From the NCBI GenBank assembly GCA_020746105.1, contig CM036629.1, positions 1,619,501 through 1,683,500 on the forward strand: 64,000 bases of DNA, read 5' to 3'. Source of the DNA: Trogon surrucura. Taxonomy: Eukaryota > Chordata > Aves > Trogoniformes > Trogonidae. Positions 48,301 to 60,942 of this stretch are shown in pieces. Within the stretch, counting starts at the first letter, position 1; each line of letters begins with the position of its first letter. A model generated the notes under the pieces. That model ran no database searches. It had not been told where the DNA came from and worked only from the letters and a program-made list of their open reading frames with translations. The position numbers were made by a program, and so were the translations under genes.

Positions 48301-50675
48301 GTGCTGTGCTCATGTGCAAAGATGACACGCCTACCACGCAGGATGGCCACAAGCCACACGACTCTTGTGGGGCTGGGGCGTGAAGTCCAGCACTGCCATC
48401 CTTGGACCTGGCACTGATGAGGGAGAGTCCAGCTGGACACATCGGGGGAGCAGACCCGTCAGGAGACAGATACGCAGATGGCAGCTCTCTTGGAGAGACA
48501 GGGACCGTAATCCTCCCCATGGGTCCCATTATCATCTCTATCTGGTGAAAAAAACTCTCATCCTGGATGTGTCTAATCCTAATCACTCCCTATCGCACCG
48601 GACCACTTCAGACGGGCCAGACGGACAGACGAAGCCTCCTCCTGCCCCGCATATCTGTACAGGCAGCCCCTGGGGGCCGGGGCGGTGTGGGGGGGGAGTC
48701 CACCCCTTCACTCCTAATCCCTCCACCAGGCCTCCATTTAAAAGGGGATTTGCTGTTTATTCCCTCCGTAAGGCTACGCGATCAGTGCAGGGGTCAACAT
48801 CTGATCTGGGAGACCCTTGTTACAAAATAATAGTGGCACCTTAATTTTTTATTATTTTTTTCTTGGAGAGGTGGGGCTTGGGGTCTGGGTAATGCACTGG
48901 CAGGTACCCAAGACTGAGCATCACTTGGGGTCATTGTCTGCAATGAAAATCTCAGATCTCTGCAGCAGTGGCTGTCAAGGGGATGTTCCCTTCAACCCCC
49001 CCAAAAGACCTGGAGGTGGTGAAATCCACATCTGTGACACTCCCTCTCCAGGCATTTCCTTGGAGGTCACTCCCCTCCAGGCATTTCCTTGGAGGGGACT
49101 GAGATTTGGGGCTTTCTCCCCCATTCCTACCACTTAATTCAGCCCTCTCCAGCTTCCACATCCATATTTGTCGAGGGGGGAGGGTGTCTAAGGATGCCCA
49201 CTTGGCCCTGGGAGGTGCCTGGGGCTGCCGGAGAGGGATGGAGGGAGGGATTAAATCCAGAAGGGAAAATATCCTGCAGCAGGTGCAGCTTGCGACAGGT
49301 CTGAACGGCTGCCAGCAAGCTCAGAAATCCCAACCACATCTGTGCTCATCAGTTGGACACCAGATGGGCCCCAGGTTAGTATTTTGGACTGGGGTTAGCT
49401 TGGAGAGGCTGGGGCGAAGCTGAAGGAGGGGTTGGTTGCTCCAGCTTGGGATGCTCTCACCCCACCTGCATTCCCCCAGATACTTAACCCAGTATTTTTA
49501 GGGTTTTTTGCAAGGTCAGACCCCTCTTAGGATATGGGGCAGGTTGAGGCTACACCAGACACCACAGAAGCCCCTGTCAGGCACCGCGGTTCTTTGAGCT
49601 CCATCTCTGCCCCCAGTTTCTCACCCCAAATCCCCTCAAGTAAAACCCAGCTCCTCACCTCTCGGGGTCCCAGGAGCATCCATCAGGCGAGAGCTGCAAA
49701 GCTCTGGACTCACAGAAGCCCTGTCTAAGTGCTAAATATTATTAATCCCAATTTTCTTATCTGTGGCCACAAGCCTAATTCCCCAGAGGATTAGAACCAT
49801 CCTAACCCCGGGAACATCTCCTCTCCATCCTAGTGTCCTCCTGTCTCTGGCATCAGGATGGCTCCATCCAAACCGTGCTGGGGCCAGCCCCGTGCACTCC
49901 AGCTCCCCACACCCCAACCCCAGGCACCTCAGTTCTGTGCAGCCCGGCTCCATGCACCCCAATCCCATGCACCCCAGTCCATCAGGATGAGAACTGGAGC
50001 TCCCTGCCTGCTCCTCATGGCAGCAGATGCAACTCGACAGCCTCCTGGCTATTTTTAGGAGCATGTCAGTGGCTAAATCTGGTGCCGTGTGGGCTCGAGG
50101 CTTCCCAATGGTGCGGCAGCTGATGCCCCGTGCAGTGTTTTTAGGCTCTGTGTCTCCCCACGTGAGCCTGGAGCATCACAAGCATATGTGGGGCTGTGCT
50201 CAGCACAGGACGATGCCGCAAGGTGGGAAAAAAATCCCAGTGCAGGGTTGGCTGCGGTGAGAGAGAAGCTTCCCAGCCCCATGGCACCAGCTCCTGCCTG
50301 AGCAAGTGCGAGGTGGGTGACAGCAGGGTTGAAGAGCTCATGAGGGTCCCCGATGGCTCCATCCTGTCTAACCTACAAACAGGGGGATGTTACTTGCCCA
50401 CCTCTCCCTTCGCACAGGGCTGGGATAAACAGGGCACCCTTCCCTCACTCTTCTCTTCCTGAGCCCTGTGGCCCAGCTGAGCTGGGAGCCCACGGTCATT
50501 CCGATGAGAGGAGGAAGGTGGTTAATGTTGAAATGTGGCTGTGGGAAGCAGAGCTGGCAGGGACCTGCATGCCCGTTAGGAGATGTGCTCTGCCCAGCAA
50601 GTGCTGAACTGGGGCACTGGGAGGAGGTCTTCCCCCTTCTATCTCCCCCCAGTCCCACCGGCCCTCTGCACACAC
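48301..50675. other. Intergenic unique sequence
   Basis: No gene recognised. A two-copy duplication of CCAGGCATTTCCTTGGAGG (about 49053-49096) and a short CACCCCA-rich run (about 49905-49985) are the only repeats. An AT-rich stretch at 48830-48870 and around 49730-49760 is short. Confidence 0.6.
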
Positions 50676-50679
50676 AGAC

Positions 50680-51075
50680 CCATTCCCATTCCCCATCACC
50701 CATCTGCATCCCCATCTCTGTCCCCATCCCCATCTCATTTCCACCTCTATCTCCACCCCATTTCCATCTCTATCTTCATCCCATCTCCAACCCCATCCCA
50801 TTTCCATCTCCATCTTCATCACCATCCTCTTCCCCATCCCATTTCCATTTCCATCCCCATCCACGTCTCCATCCACATCCTCATTTCCATCCCCATTCCC
50901 ACCCCATTTCCATCTCCACCCCCATCCTCATCCCCATCCATCTCATTTCCATCTCCATCCCTATCTCCATCCTCATTTCCATCTCCATCCCCATCCCATT
51001 TCCATCCTCATCCCCCACCTGCACTCCCATCCGAATCTCCAGCCCCATCCACATCTCCAGCCCCAGCCCCAGCCT
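50680..51075. repeat. Pyrimidine-rich (CCATYTC/CATCC)n array
   Basis: Nearly 400 bp of irregular TCCATCTCCATCCCCATCCC-type repeats with strong strand asymmetry: C and T with A, almost no G on the plus strand. The resulting long open frames (PISFPPLSPPHFHLY and similar) are not coding. Confidence 0.95.
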
Positions 51076-51239
51076 TTGTTGCCCACCCCGAAGCCCCAGA
51101 AGTGCCGGCACAGCCCTGGGGATTCTCGGGGACGCCGTGCCCGGGCGCAGAGCCCAGCACCCCGACTGGGGACGGCTGCGTGTCCCCGCGGCTGGCAACG
51201 GCCCGTTCTGCTCCTTTCTCCCCCTCCCCTCTCTCTCCC

Positions 51240-51490
51240 TTTCTGAAAATTGATAATTAACCTTTTGTCCGTGGGGCTGTTGTGTTTATTTGGTGCAGGC
51301 GGCTGCAGGGCGCTGATATGGAAATCGCAGCCGGCAGGCAGCTCCCCGTCCTGCCGCAATCTGCAGCCTCGCACAGCCGTTGGGCAGAGATAAGCAGGTG
51401 CTTATTCACGGCCCCGCAGCTGCCTGCGAGGGCAGCCCCTACCTGATCACTCCAATCTCGGTGAAAAACTACTTGAGGTTAGGCTCCCGC
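51240..51490. promoter_or_regulatory. Candidate enhancer with GATA, E-box and MYB motifs
   Basis: Unique block containing TTGATAATTAACC (about 51249), CCGTTG (MYB core, 51377-51382), AGATAAG (51388-51394) directly followed by the E-box CAGGTG (51395-51400), and another E-box CAGCTG (51417-51422). GATA plus E-box composites mark haematopoietic enhancers bound by GATA1/TAL1, which fits regulation of CBFA2T3. Occupancy is inferred only. Confidence 0.42.
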
Positions 51491-51574
51491 GATGGGGAGC
51501 GCCGATAGGGACCGCGCCAGACAGCTCCCCCGGCTCCCGGCATCGCCTCCTGCCTCCCTCTGCCCCCGGCCCCT

Positions 51575-51715
51575 CCGCTCCCTCCGTCTCCCTGCTCTGT
51601 CTTCCCGCTTATCTCCCTCTCCACATCCCTTTGATTTCTTTTTTTCTCTTCCCTCTTCCCCCCACCCCCCCTTCTTTTTTTTTTTTCTTTTTTTTTTTTT
51701 TTTCCCTCAAAGAAT
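51575..51715. repeat. Polypyrimidine tract with long T-runs
   Basis: A stretch of C and T, including CCCCCACCCCCCCTTCTTTT and then long T-runs interrupted by a single C (to about 51706). It is a potential triplex-forming mirror-type tract; no transposon body adjoins it, so it is not a retrotransposon tail. Confidence 0.85.
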
Positions 51716-52378
51716 TCATCTTTGTGTTTCATGTGAACTCTCGGCAGCTCCCATCTCTCCAGCTCGGCCGCCGCTCTCCTTTCCCATCCCTGGCTCCTGC
51801 TTTTACTTCCACATGGGGTGGCAGAGGCAAGATTTGAGAACTGATGGATAAAAGCCCCACCCCAGCCACACGCATGCCGGCAGATGGGGCCATGTCCCCC
51901 CATCAACCCCAACCCCAGCACCCGCTTTGCGAGGCAATGGTCTCTTTTCGGTTCCGGCAACATTTTGCTCATGGTTAGAGCTGTCGCTTCCTTTCACCTC
52001 GGGTTTCCCCCCTTTCCCCGTGGGGGGGCCGCGTCGCTCTCAGATGGAAAGGGGAAGGCACGAGGTGCTGCGGGCAGCAGGGTGGGCAGCACAAGGGCAC
52101 CCACCGGGGCATTCCCCGGCACCGGGGGAGCGTGCCGGGCCGGGCCGAGCACTGGGACTAGTGCGAAGGCGGGTGGTGGGGTCCCGGCTGCCCCTCGGGG
52201 TTTTCTGCCTTCCTGTCACTCACTTGCTCTGAGTGTGGGGGCGGTGGGAGCCTGTCCCGCTTCTCCTTTACCCGAGGGGGGTGAAGTTTCTGCTCAGCAG
52301 TAAGTGTGGCTCTGACTCAGAGAGAAACCGGCTGGGAGTGCCCTGGAGGTTGGGCACGGGGGCTCATCTGCACCGGGG

Positions 52379-52605
52379 CAGACCCCAGGGTCCCAAGAGT
52401 CCCTCCCCACACACGGGGACAGACCCTGGGACTCCAGGGGTTCCCCTTACACTAGGGCAGACTCCGAGACCCCAAGGGTTCCCTCTATGACAAGCCAGAC
52501 CCCAGGAGTTCCCCCCATCCTAAGGGAGACCCCAGGACCTGAGGAGTTTCCCCCATCCCAGGGGAGACCCTGGGACCCCAGGGGTTCCCCTCACACAGGG
52601 GCATT
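52379..52605. repeat. Tandem repeat, about 38 bp, six degenerate copies
   Basis: CAGACCCCAGGGTCCCAAGA, CAGACCCTGGGACTCCAGGG, CAGACTCCGAGACCCCAAGG and further GACCCCAGGA-type starts follow at intervals of 32-41 bp, usually 38. It is unrelated in sequence to the 38-bp array near ACSF3. Confidence 0.82.
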
Positions 52606-53869
52606 CCTCCGATGTGTGGCGCCTGCAGCTGCCCAGGCAGGTGCTCCCTTGTTTGCCTACAGAGAAAACCCTCCCATGCAGGTGACGTGGGGGACACAGG
52701 GCCATGGTTGGGTGGGATTTTCCTGAAACCCTCTGGTTTTGACTCACTGCCCCAGGACACTCCCCAGGAGCAGCCGCTGCCATTTGATCTCCCATTGCAG
52801 GTGACCCTGACCCTTGTCAAAACCCTGAGCTAATGATGCCGAGCCAGCTCAAGCCTGCCAGAAATAAAAAGGGAAGAGGCGAGAGCACAAAACACGGATG
52901 GAAACCCTCCTGCTCAGCTGGAAGGGTCAGCTGGGAGCTCACAGCTCCATGCAGCTGAAATTCCTACCAGATGGAGTGGGCATTTCCAAGGCAGGTAGGA
53001 TGGAGCTGGGACCCCCCAGCATTCCCAGGATTCAGGAGGTGGGTCCAGGGCAGAGGTTTTTTAAGGAAAAGTTGCAACATCCCCCCTGAAGCATGCAGCC
53101 CTGGCTGGACAGACACCGTCACTGGACAGACAACCCACTGGGCTGGGGTTGTGCTTTGTAGCTGTGTGTCCCTTTTCCCCAGTTTGCTAACCCCATGCTG
53201 GGGCTTCCCCTCCTCTCCCCACAGCACTCAGACCACGCTCACTGTGCCCACGGGGTGAGCAAAGAGAGCAGAGATGCAGCAAACCCCATTTCGCCTCAGC
53301 TGCACCCCCACGCTCTGCAACCCTCCTTCCCACTTACACCCCACCATGCCTTCCCCCTGTCCTCCCCTCCTCCGCTGCCCCCCGGGAGCCCCAGGCTGGG
53401 GGCACGAAGCGGGGAGCCCCGGGTAGCATCTGCGGGAGCCCAGGTGGCCGCCGAGACACGCCATCTGCTCAGCCACCTTCGGGGACCGTGCAGGCGCTGC
53501 TGTATTTTTAGGACACGTTTCCTCCCTCCCACCTGCAGCCCGGAGCCGCCTTTCGGTTTTCTAACAAGTTGTTTCTCTCGCTGGCGGCTGATGGGGAGCC
53601 CGATGCAGCGAGGACTGGCCTGGGGGTGCAGGGATGGACTGCATTGGGGGGATGCATAACCGCCAGGGGATTATCCTGAGCGCTGAGCAGGCCAGGGTGA
53701 TGGCTGCAACCGCTCTTCAGGCCAGCAACAGCCAGGGACATCCTTGTCCCCCCGGCAAAGGGGCTGCAGGGCTGCAGGAGCAGGGACGAGCCCGTGGTGT
53801 TGCTGTGTGCTGGTTGTGCTGCACCGTGCCGAGCTGGCCATGGTGTGCTACGCTGCAGCGGCCACGCTG

Positions 53870-54215
53870 TGCCGGGGCTGCACCACGCTGCTGTGCCAGG
53901 GTTACACCACGCTGCTGTGCCAGGGTTACACCACGCTGCGCCAGGGTTGCACCACACTGTGCTGGGATTACACTACGCCGTGCCAGGCTGCACCACGCTG
54001 CGCTGCAGCTCTCCCCGGCTTGCACTATCACACTGAGTTCTTGTGATGTCCTGCATCGCCCTGTGTCACATCGTTGCACGCCGTGGCGGGCTGCGTCGTG
54101 CCGGCTGTGCCACACTGACTTGCCAATGAAGTGCTGCAGCTAGACATCTGTACCGTGCCATGCCATGCCATGCTGTGCCGTGCCGTGCTGTGCCATGCCA
54201 TGCCACCCTTGACTG
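53870..54215. repeat. 24-bp and pentanucleotide degenerate tandem repeats
   Basis: TACACCACGCTGCTGTGCCA units of 24 bp repeat at about 53885-53960 and decay to the right. From about 54155 a (TGCCA/TGCCG)n pentamer array follows. The plus strand frame reads QGYTTLLC twice because 24 is divisible by three. Not coding. Confidence 0.82.
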
Positions 54216-55398
54216 CTGTGCTGCACCATGCTGCCTGTGCCAAGGTGCCCCGTGACAGCTGTGCCACACCACGCCACGCTGCACCGCGCTGGTCCTGCTG
54301 TGCCGAGCTGCACCGGCCCCTCACAGTGAGGAAGTGAAGCCGGCGTGAAGGGGAAGTTGTTGGAAAGTCAGACCGGAATGGCTGATAGGGAAGGCAGAGC
54401 CGGGCTTGGTCGCAGATGGTTCCTGTTGGGGAAGGACACGGGTGCAGCTGCCCGGCCTCCCCCCACCCGCCGCATTATCGCTGCCTGGCAGCTGTTCACC
54501 TTTCCCCTCGCCATGGGACACGGCTCTGCTGCCACCCAGGCCCCGGTTGTCACATGAACAGGCAGGGCATGCACCGACTGGGCAGGACACCCCACGCCCC
54601 GCTGGTGTTCAGCATCTTCCTCCCCATCGCGGCTCCTGCACCAACACGTGGGCGCAGGCTGGCTGTGCCGGCTCCGGCGAGGTTCGTGGCATTGGGGTGC
54701 TGGGATACCCAGAGGACCCTCCAAGCTGGACGGCCACCCCTCCTGGCCCCAGGCAGCGGACAGGATCAGCCAAGGTAAGGCCGAGGCAGCAGCGGGAGGA
54801 AGGCAGAGCGTGGCTGTGGCTGAGCCATGTGCAGGTGCTCCCCGAGGGCAGCACATGACCAGTGCCCACCAGTGCATCCCCATGGGGACTGGCTAGCAGG
54901 AGCGTGGGCATGGCTGAGCCCGTGGCATCATGGGGCACCACGGGCTCACTCTCACAGGGACCCATGTGGAGCCTGCTCTGCAATTAACCTTCCTGTAATG
55001 AGTAATCAGCCACCATTGTATTTTATTTACAGGGTTTCAGTCCTCTGTTTACTGGGTGTTTTCGTTCGGTCTGGGGTCAGCAGCTCGCGTGCAGGTCGGG
55101 AGCGCATTCCCACGCTCACACCCCGGCAGCTGCCGCATCCTGTGTGTGGCAGGTTTGTGCTGCTGAGGTCAGGATCTGACCCCTCGGGCTCTCCGGGTCC
55201 TGATGTTCGATAGCAGGATGGCAGCATCGAGGCTGTGAGGGATCATTACATCCCACAGCCCCTGCACTGGAGCATACCCCCAGCACCGGCACGGCTGTGA
55301 GCAGGGCAAGGGGCACCCACAACCCAGCCGTAGCCGAGGGGCTGCAGCAGCTCTGGGGGGACCCGGGGGGCTCCCGCTGGGCAGGAAAGCGGTTGCCG

Positions 55399-55409
55399 GC
55401 TGAGTCAGC
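55399..55409. promoter_or_regulatory. Perfect MAF recognition element core
   Basis: GCTGAGTCAGC is a perfect palindromic MARE core, recognised by small-MAF/NF-E2 or large MAF dimers. It lies about 7.5 kb left of the candidate CBFA2T3 promoter. A further TGACTCAG is at 52313-52320. Confidence 0.4.
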
Positions 55410-55689
55410 GACGAACAATACTGGCCCTTTGCCTCGCTTCCCCTCTCACACCCTTCTCCCTGCCGGCACTGTGTGCCGGCCACAGCCCCCTGCCCGCTCC
55501 TGGCACCCACCCACCCTGTGGGTCAGTGCGAGGATGGGCTCGAGGGCAGGGTTTGGGGTGCACCCATGCTGCCGTGCTGGTTCACCACGAGCGGGAGCTT
55601 GCGGTGGGGTCCCCCCCCCAGACCTCCTGCCCACAGCAACGTTCAGCGCATCCCGGGCGAGGGGCACGGGCCGATAAGATGCTGGGGAC

Positions 55690-56010
55690 CGGGCTCGGCA
55701 GGCGCCGTTGACCGACGGCAAGGGGAGCCGTGCAGATTGCTGCGGGCTCCTCCGAGCTGCCGGTTAGGAGCTTGGCAGGAGAGATGTTTATTTTGTTGGT
55801 CGAATATCTCTGCAAACTTCCTGATTTCCTCGCGGCCGGCGCGGCGGCGATAGGGCTGGCGAGGCCGTTGCCTTGCACCGCGCTCCAGCTTCGGCGCGGA
55901 GAGCTGTTATCTCGGATGCGCAGCGGGCAGGGAAGAGGTGGAGAAAGGGAAATGAAATACAACAGAGGTGGCACATTTTTTGCTCTTGATAACAAGCCCT
56001 GCTTTTAGCC
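55690..56010. promoter_or_regulatory. CpG-rich candidate regulatory block
   Basis: CpG-rich unique sequence with CCGTTG (55865-55870) and TTATCTC (55907-55913, GATA on the minus strand), flanked by TTTATTTTGTTGGTCGAATA. No exon was recognised. Confidence 0.3.
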
Positions 56011-57395
56011 TGGGAACTTGGAAGCAATGCAGGTGGCCAAAGACAGCCGCAACGTCCTCCCCGCTGCTGCGGTGCATCTGGACCTCGTAACGAATGACAG
56101 ACCTCCCCACTGTGAAGCTGTGGCTCCCTGTGGCATGATGTGTCATGGACCAACCTCCACGCCACCGTCGAGGCATTTTGGCCCCGGGGTGGGGATTCTG
56201 AAAGCAGCCCCAGGGCTTTGCTGGCGGGGGCTGGAGCGAAGTCGGGCTGCACCGCTCCTGTTGATTTTTGTAGGTATGTAAGCTGTTGGAAGCGCAATGC
56301 AAGATAATTAAATTCCTATCGTTAAAGAGCCCGGTTCAAGCAGTTGCAGCCTGTGGGATGGGGAGGGCTGGAGAGAGAATGGTACCCATGGTTTGGGTGC
56401 AAGAAGGGGAGTGTGAACCTGCTGTCAACCCCACCTCACCGAGCCTGGGGCTCAGAGATGCTCTCATCTCCCCAGACTTTGTCATTGCACGGAGGTCTTG
56501 CATGCCCTGGGTGGTGTTGGGGACAGGACATGGCTCTCATGGAAGCTCAGCATCTCCGTTGCCCTTGCCCAGCCCTGTAGAGGGACACTGTGCACCGCAG
56601 CGAGGCTCTCCCTGGGGCAGCTCAGCACAGAGTACAATTTTGCTCAGCATCTCCCAGAAAATTCCCACTGGCCAAGGATGAAGCTGGCAGGACTTGCTGC
56701 CTGGGTGCTGCTCTCATGGGGGTGCCAGCAGCATCTCCACGCACCCCGAAGCAGTAGCTCCCACAGGCAGAGCAGAACGTGGCTGTCTCCACTCTGAAGA
56801 TACTTTCCAGACTCCTTGTGGCAGAGAAAAGCTGGAAGTTTGTCCCCCAGCAGCCCTAAAACCTTAAAGCACCCATAGGAATAATGCCATACCCTGAAGT
56901 CTCCCGACGTTTAAGCCAAGCCACTGATTTTTTGGAGCCTGTGTTGCAGGGCAAGTGGGGATGATAAGCAGTAGGAGCTGGTTTCCCTTCGAATGCCATG
57001 AAGGAGGAACGAATCTGTCAGCCAGGAAAACAGGATTTTTTTTCTTTTAATGGAAGATGAGCTTTTTTTTCTTTTCTTTATGGAAGTTGTGGGAAAGCCA
57101 CAAAGACCTCGGGTCTGCTTCCCAGAGGCAACAGCCAGGGATGGGCTGCTCCTTCCAGACCTCAGCCAAGGGAACAAGGGGAAAGTGAGGCCACAGGGTG
57201 GGTGTCCCCGAGTCTGGGGACCCCCACAAGTGGACACAGAGGGAAACCAGACATGAACAAACCCCGTTTCTTCGGAAGGGCTGGCGAGCGGTGCTTCCTG
57301 CTGAGCAGATGTCACCGCAGCGGATGCAGCTGCGGCGGGCGATAGCCGGCGGGCGGGCGAGCCGTCTTCCCTGGCCCCTGGCTCCTCACCAGCCC

Positions 57396-59816
57396 CTTAT
57401 CTTCCTCACGCATTCCCCAGTGAATTAACACGCAGGGAAAGGCAACGCCAGCCTGGATCCTTGCTGCAAGCAAAATGCCAAGGGAAGAACTCCAGGGGCT
57501 CCAGCCCGGCTCCCGGCGCTTGCTCCGGGCTGCATTTAGGCGCCGAGATTCAGGCCACCACGTCCGTGCATGCATCCAGGGTGATGGGACTATCTGTGGT
57601 CACCCTGAGCCTTCCCAACCCTAAGCACAGGATCTTCGTGGGGATGCTCTGAGCAAATGGGATCCCCAAACAAAATGGGGATGCCATCGGCAGCACTGGG
57701 GCTTTGCATCACTGTGGCTCTTCATGAGCACCCAGCCCCACAACATTCCCAAGTTCTGCTCAGCAAGGACCTCAAAGAAGCACCCCAGGGATGCTCTGCT
57801 CCCTGAGAGGGAGTGGATAGAGATTGAGGAACCCAGACGGACACCCAGGCTGGCTGGGGGTGACACAGGAAACCTGCGGCACCGAGGGGCTGGGCGCCGT
57901 CACGGCTCGGTGCCTTCGCCTCCAGACAAGCCTCCCGTGAGAGCAAGGCGGCGGCAGGACCCTGGCGCGGTGTGGCAGAGGGGCTGCGGTTGCCCACGGG
58001 TGCTGCTCGTGACGGGGCAGGTCTGCGGTGGCCGCCGGCTGCCCGGCGAGGGGATGATTCACCAGCACGGCGAGGGGGAAGGTGTGATAAACCAACACCG
58101 TGGGCTTTTTTAAAAAGCCTGAGGCTTGCGAAGCTGAGGACGCAGCCTGCATAGCAATCAGCTCTTACGGTCACGCTGGGACGTGATGGGGCTGAGCCGG
58201 AGCCTGGGTGGTGGGAGCTCGGAGGGAGCCGGGGTGCAGGGGGCCACCACGGTGCCGGCGGGATGGAGGGCAAGGGGCTGAGCGAGAGCTACAGGGAGAG
58301 AAGCGACGTGTCAGGATGGACATGGGCTGTGAAAAGGGACCCCGTTGCAGCAGTGGTGGCTGCAACAGCAGGAGGAGTGGAGCACAAGGTTGAGGCTGCC
58401 CCGGCGGCACCCACCGTGTCACCCCCAGCCTGGGTGTGTGGCCCTGATAGCAGATGGGGGGGCACATGCTCAGGCAGATATGGGGCCCGGATGGCACATG
58501 GTGGTGGCCATTTCCTATGAGGGCTGGTGCCAGTCACCCTCATCCGCCCTCAGCGAGCACCTTATCTGCTGGCACGCGTGCCGTGCCAGGCGCCGGTGGC
58601 CCCCTCTTGCCCCCTTGTCTCAGGGACCCCATTTTCCTAGGGCAGGTCTGTGGCAGCTCCCTGAGACACCCTGCAGGGATGGAGGATATCCCTCCTGCTC
58701 CTCTCCACAGGTCCCGTGAGCAGGAATGATGCTTAGATGTGAGCAGGGACCAGGACCAGTGGGATCAGGGAAGGCAGGAGATGAGCTGTGGCAGGAGACG
58801 CCGGCTCCTCAAAACAAAGGAAAGCCACCGATTGCCATAACGTGCAGTTAATCCCCGCGTCGGGCTCGTCGCGCGCTGCGCCATCAATCACGCACCGGCG
58901 TGACCGACACCGAGTCATTACAGGAGCTTCCACCCGCTCTGCTGGGTGGAACTCAGTGGGGCCCCATCCTGCCCCTGCTCCAGATTTGCCGGGGGACGGA
59001 TTGTCGGGCCCTGGACCGGGAGGGCTGCAGGCAAGCTATCGCACCCTGGCAGGCGCTTCTTATCTCGCAGCGCGGCCGTTGCTTTCCCACCGCAGCGGAG
59101 AGAGGCCACCGGCTCTGGTCCCCTCGCCTGTGCTGCCACGCTGCATCTGTCCCACATGCCGGGGAGGCTGAGGGATGGGGAGTGGGATTTTCTCCACCAG
59201 CACTGACTCCCCGGGGATGCCAGACACCCCCTCTCCATCCCCATCTAGGGGACCCTCGCGTGGCCGTGGGGCACACGGCAGGACCAGACGGGATCACCAG
59301 CTAGGGGTGGGCAGTGGTGGGGCACGAAGGGGTTAACCCGGCCAAGTTTGCTCACTCTAGGCAATGATTTAAACCAGACAGAAAGGTTCTGTCATCCATC
59401 ACGCTAACAGCCAGATCATTGTGTTTTAAAGTGTCTGTAATTGCAGCAATACAGAGACAGAGAGAAAGATAAAGGCTGGGGAGATGCAAATGCCGAGAGG
59501 AAGCACCAGCCCCTGCACCCAGCAGGGAGAAACCCGGGGAGCCCTGGGGCCGCCGGCCAGAAGCTGAGTGGGACTGCCGTGGGGACAGCTGAGGGGTGGC
59601 CCAGGTCCCCTCTGCCTGCCCCAGCTCCCCTATGGGACAGGATGAATGCTGGGGCATCCCCGCTGCAGGTGGAAGCACCCACAAAACAGTGCAAGGAAGC
59701 AAAACCAGGGAGAGGTGTGAGCAGGGAGGGTCCAGAGCAGGTGCTGGACTTGATCTGCTTTGCTCTAAATATTACCTTGATATTACCCTTATCTTGCAGC
59801 AGCTCCCTTGTTATCC
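57396..59816. promoter_or_regulatory. Series of GATA motifs 3-5 kb upstream of the candidate CBFA2T3 promoter
   Basis: CTTATC (minus-strand GATAAG) occurs at 57396-57401, 58561-58566 (as CTTATCTG, an E-box-half/GATA form), 59059-59064 (with CCGTTG at 59076-59081) and 59788-59793; TTATCC is at 59811-59816. GATA sites are common by chance, but several are paired with MYB or E-box-type cores. The rest of the stretch is GC-rich unique sequence without a gene. Confidence 0.3.
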
Positions 59817-60786
59817 CCGGCTTAGTGTGAAGCGACACTTCGCTCCTCACCCCCTCTCTGTCGGGATCCAGGGATCCCCGGGGACCGCGTGTGAATGGTG
59901 GTGAGATCCTCCCCGAACCGTGCAAGGAGGCAGCTGTGGGCACGGCCACGGGCACCGGGGCTCTGTCCCGGTGGCCAAGGCCACGTGCGAGCACGCCGGC
60001 AGGGAATTATTAACATTCAGGCGAGGCCCGCTGAATAAAGCGAGCTAACACAAATGTTTATTTTCACAGTAGTGAATTATGACTTCAATAGACCAAAATT
60101 ACAGGCTGCGCGCGCGGCATAGAAACGAAGCGGACCCCTCCACCCAAACGGTTCTGGAGGGGTGGGGGGACACAGGGTGGCTGCCACCCGCCCACGAATT
60201 CCCCTTCCCGCTGTGGTGCCTCTTGCCGCCGCAGTGGCCCTGGCTCCATCCAGCCCAAAGGATCCTTGTGCCTGCACCGCCCAGAAAAACAGGGCTCTGC
60301 CTTGGGAGCACTCTCAGGCTGCCTCAGTGGTGGATGATGCCTCGACGTGCGCATTGGCAAGGGACTGCGCCGTGCCCTGCGTGTCCGAATGCACACATGC
60401 GTATTTGCATGTGCCAGCCGGTGCCGATGGTGCAAAACTGGGGGGCCTGTGGGGCGGGCGTGCAGGTGGGCGCGGAGGCGGATTTTCCTCGGCTGCTCAT
60501 GGGCCCTTGCCAGCAGGGTTGTGATGTTCAGTGGTGAGAGGCTCCCCGACAGAGGTCCCATGGGGAATGAGAGCAGGGCAGGAATGGGGTCCCAATGCTG
60601 GGCCACCGTGAGAGTGGTAGGGCAGGACACATCAGCTCTTGGAGGGATCAAGGGGGCCAAAACCAGAGCTGGAGGTCAGGATGGCCAAAGACGAGGTAGA
60701 GGGTGCTAGGTCGGCGTGCTGCAGCACCCTCCTGGTGTGACCCCACCAGTGGGGTGACGTGGTGGGGGGAGCTTGGCTATGCAGGG

Positions 60787-60942
60787 ACAGTGCAATGGTT
60801 GTTTAGTGGCTGTGCAGTGGTCACAAAGTGGCCACACAACGGTCTTTTACTGGCCATGCATTGGTCACACAGTGGCCACGCAATGTTCATTTACTGGCCA
60901 CACCACAGTCATGCAGTGGCCACACAGCAGTTGTGGCTGCCA
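60787..60942. repeat. 44-bp tandem repeat adjoining a CR1
   Basis: Units beginning GGTCACAAAGTGGCCACACA and GGTCACACAGTGGCCACGCA are exactly 44 bp apart, with partial units on both sides (about 3.5 copies). The array ends where the CR1 terminal repeat begins. Confidence 0.85.

Noticed and set aside
47484..48440. 318-codon minus-strand open frame
   Set aside because: It is the translation of the 85-bp-period minisatellite, with no start or splice context and no family similarity.
50468..51260. 225-261 codon open frames rich in Pro, Ser, His and Ile
   Set aside because: They are produced by the CCATYTC pyrimidine array, which lacks stops on one strand.
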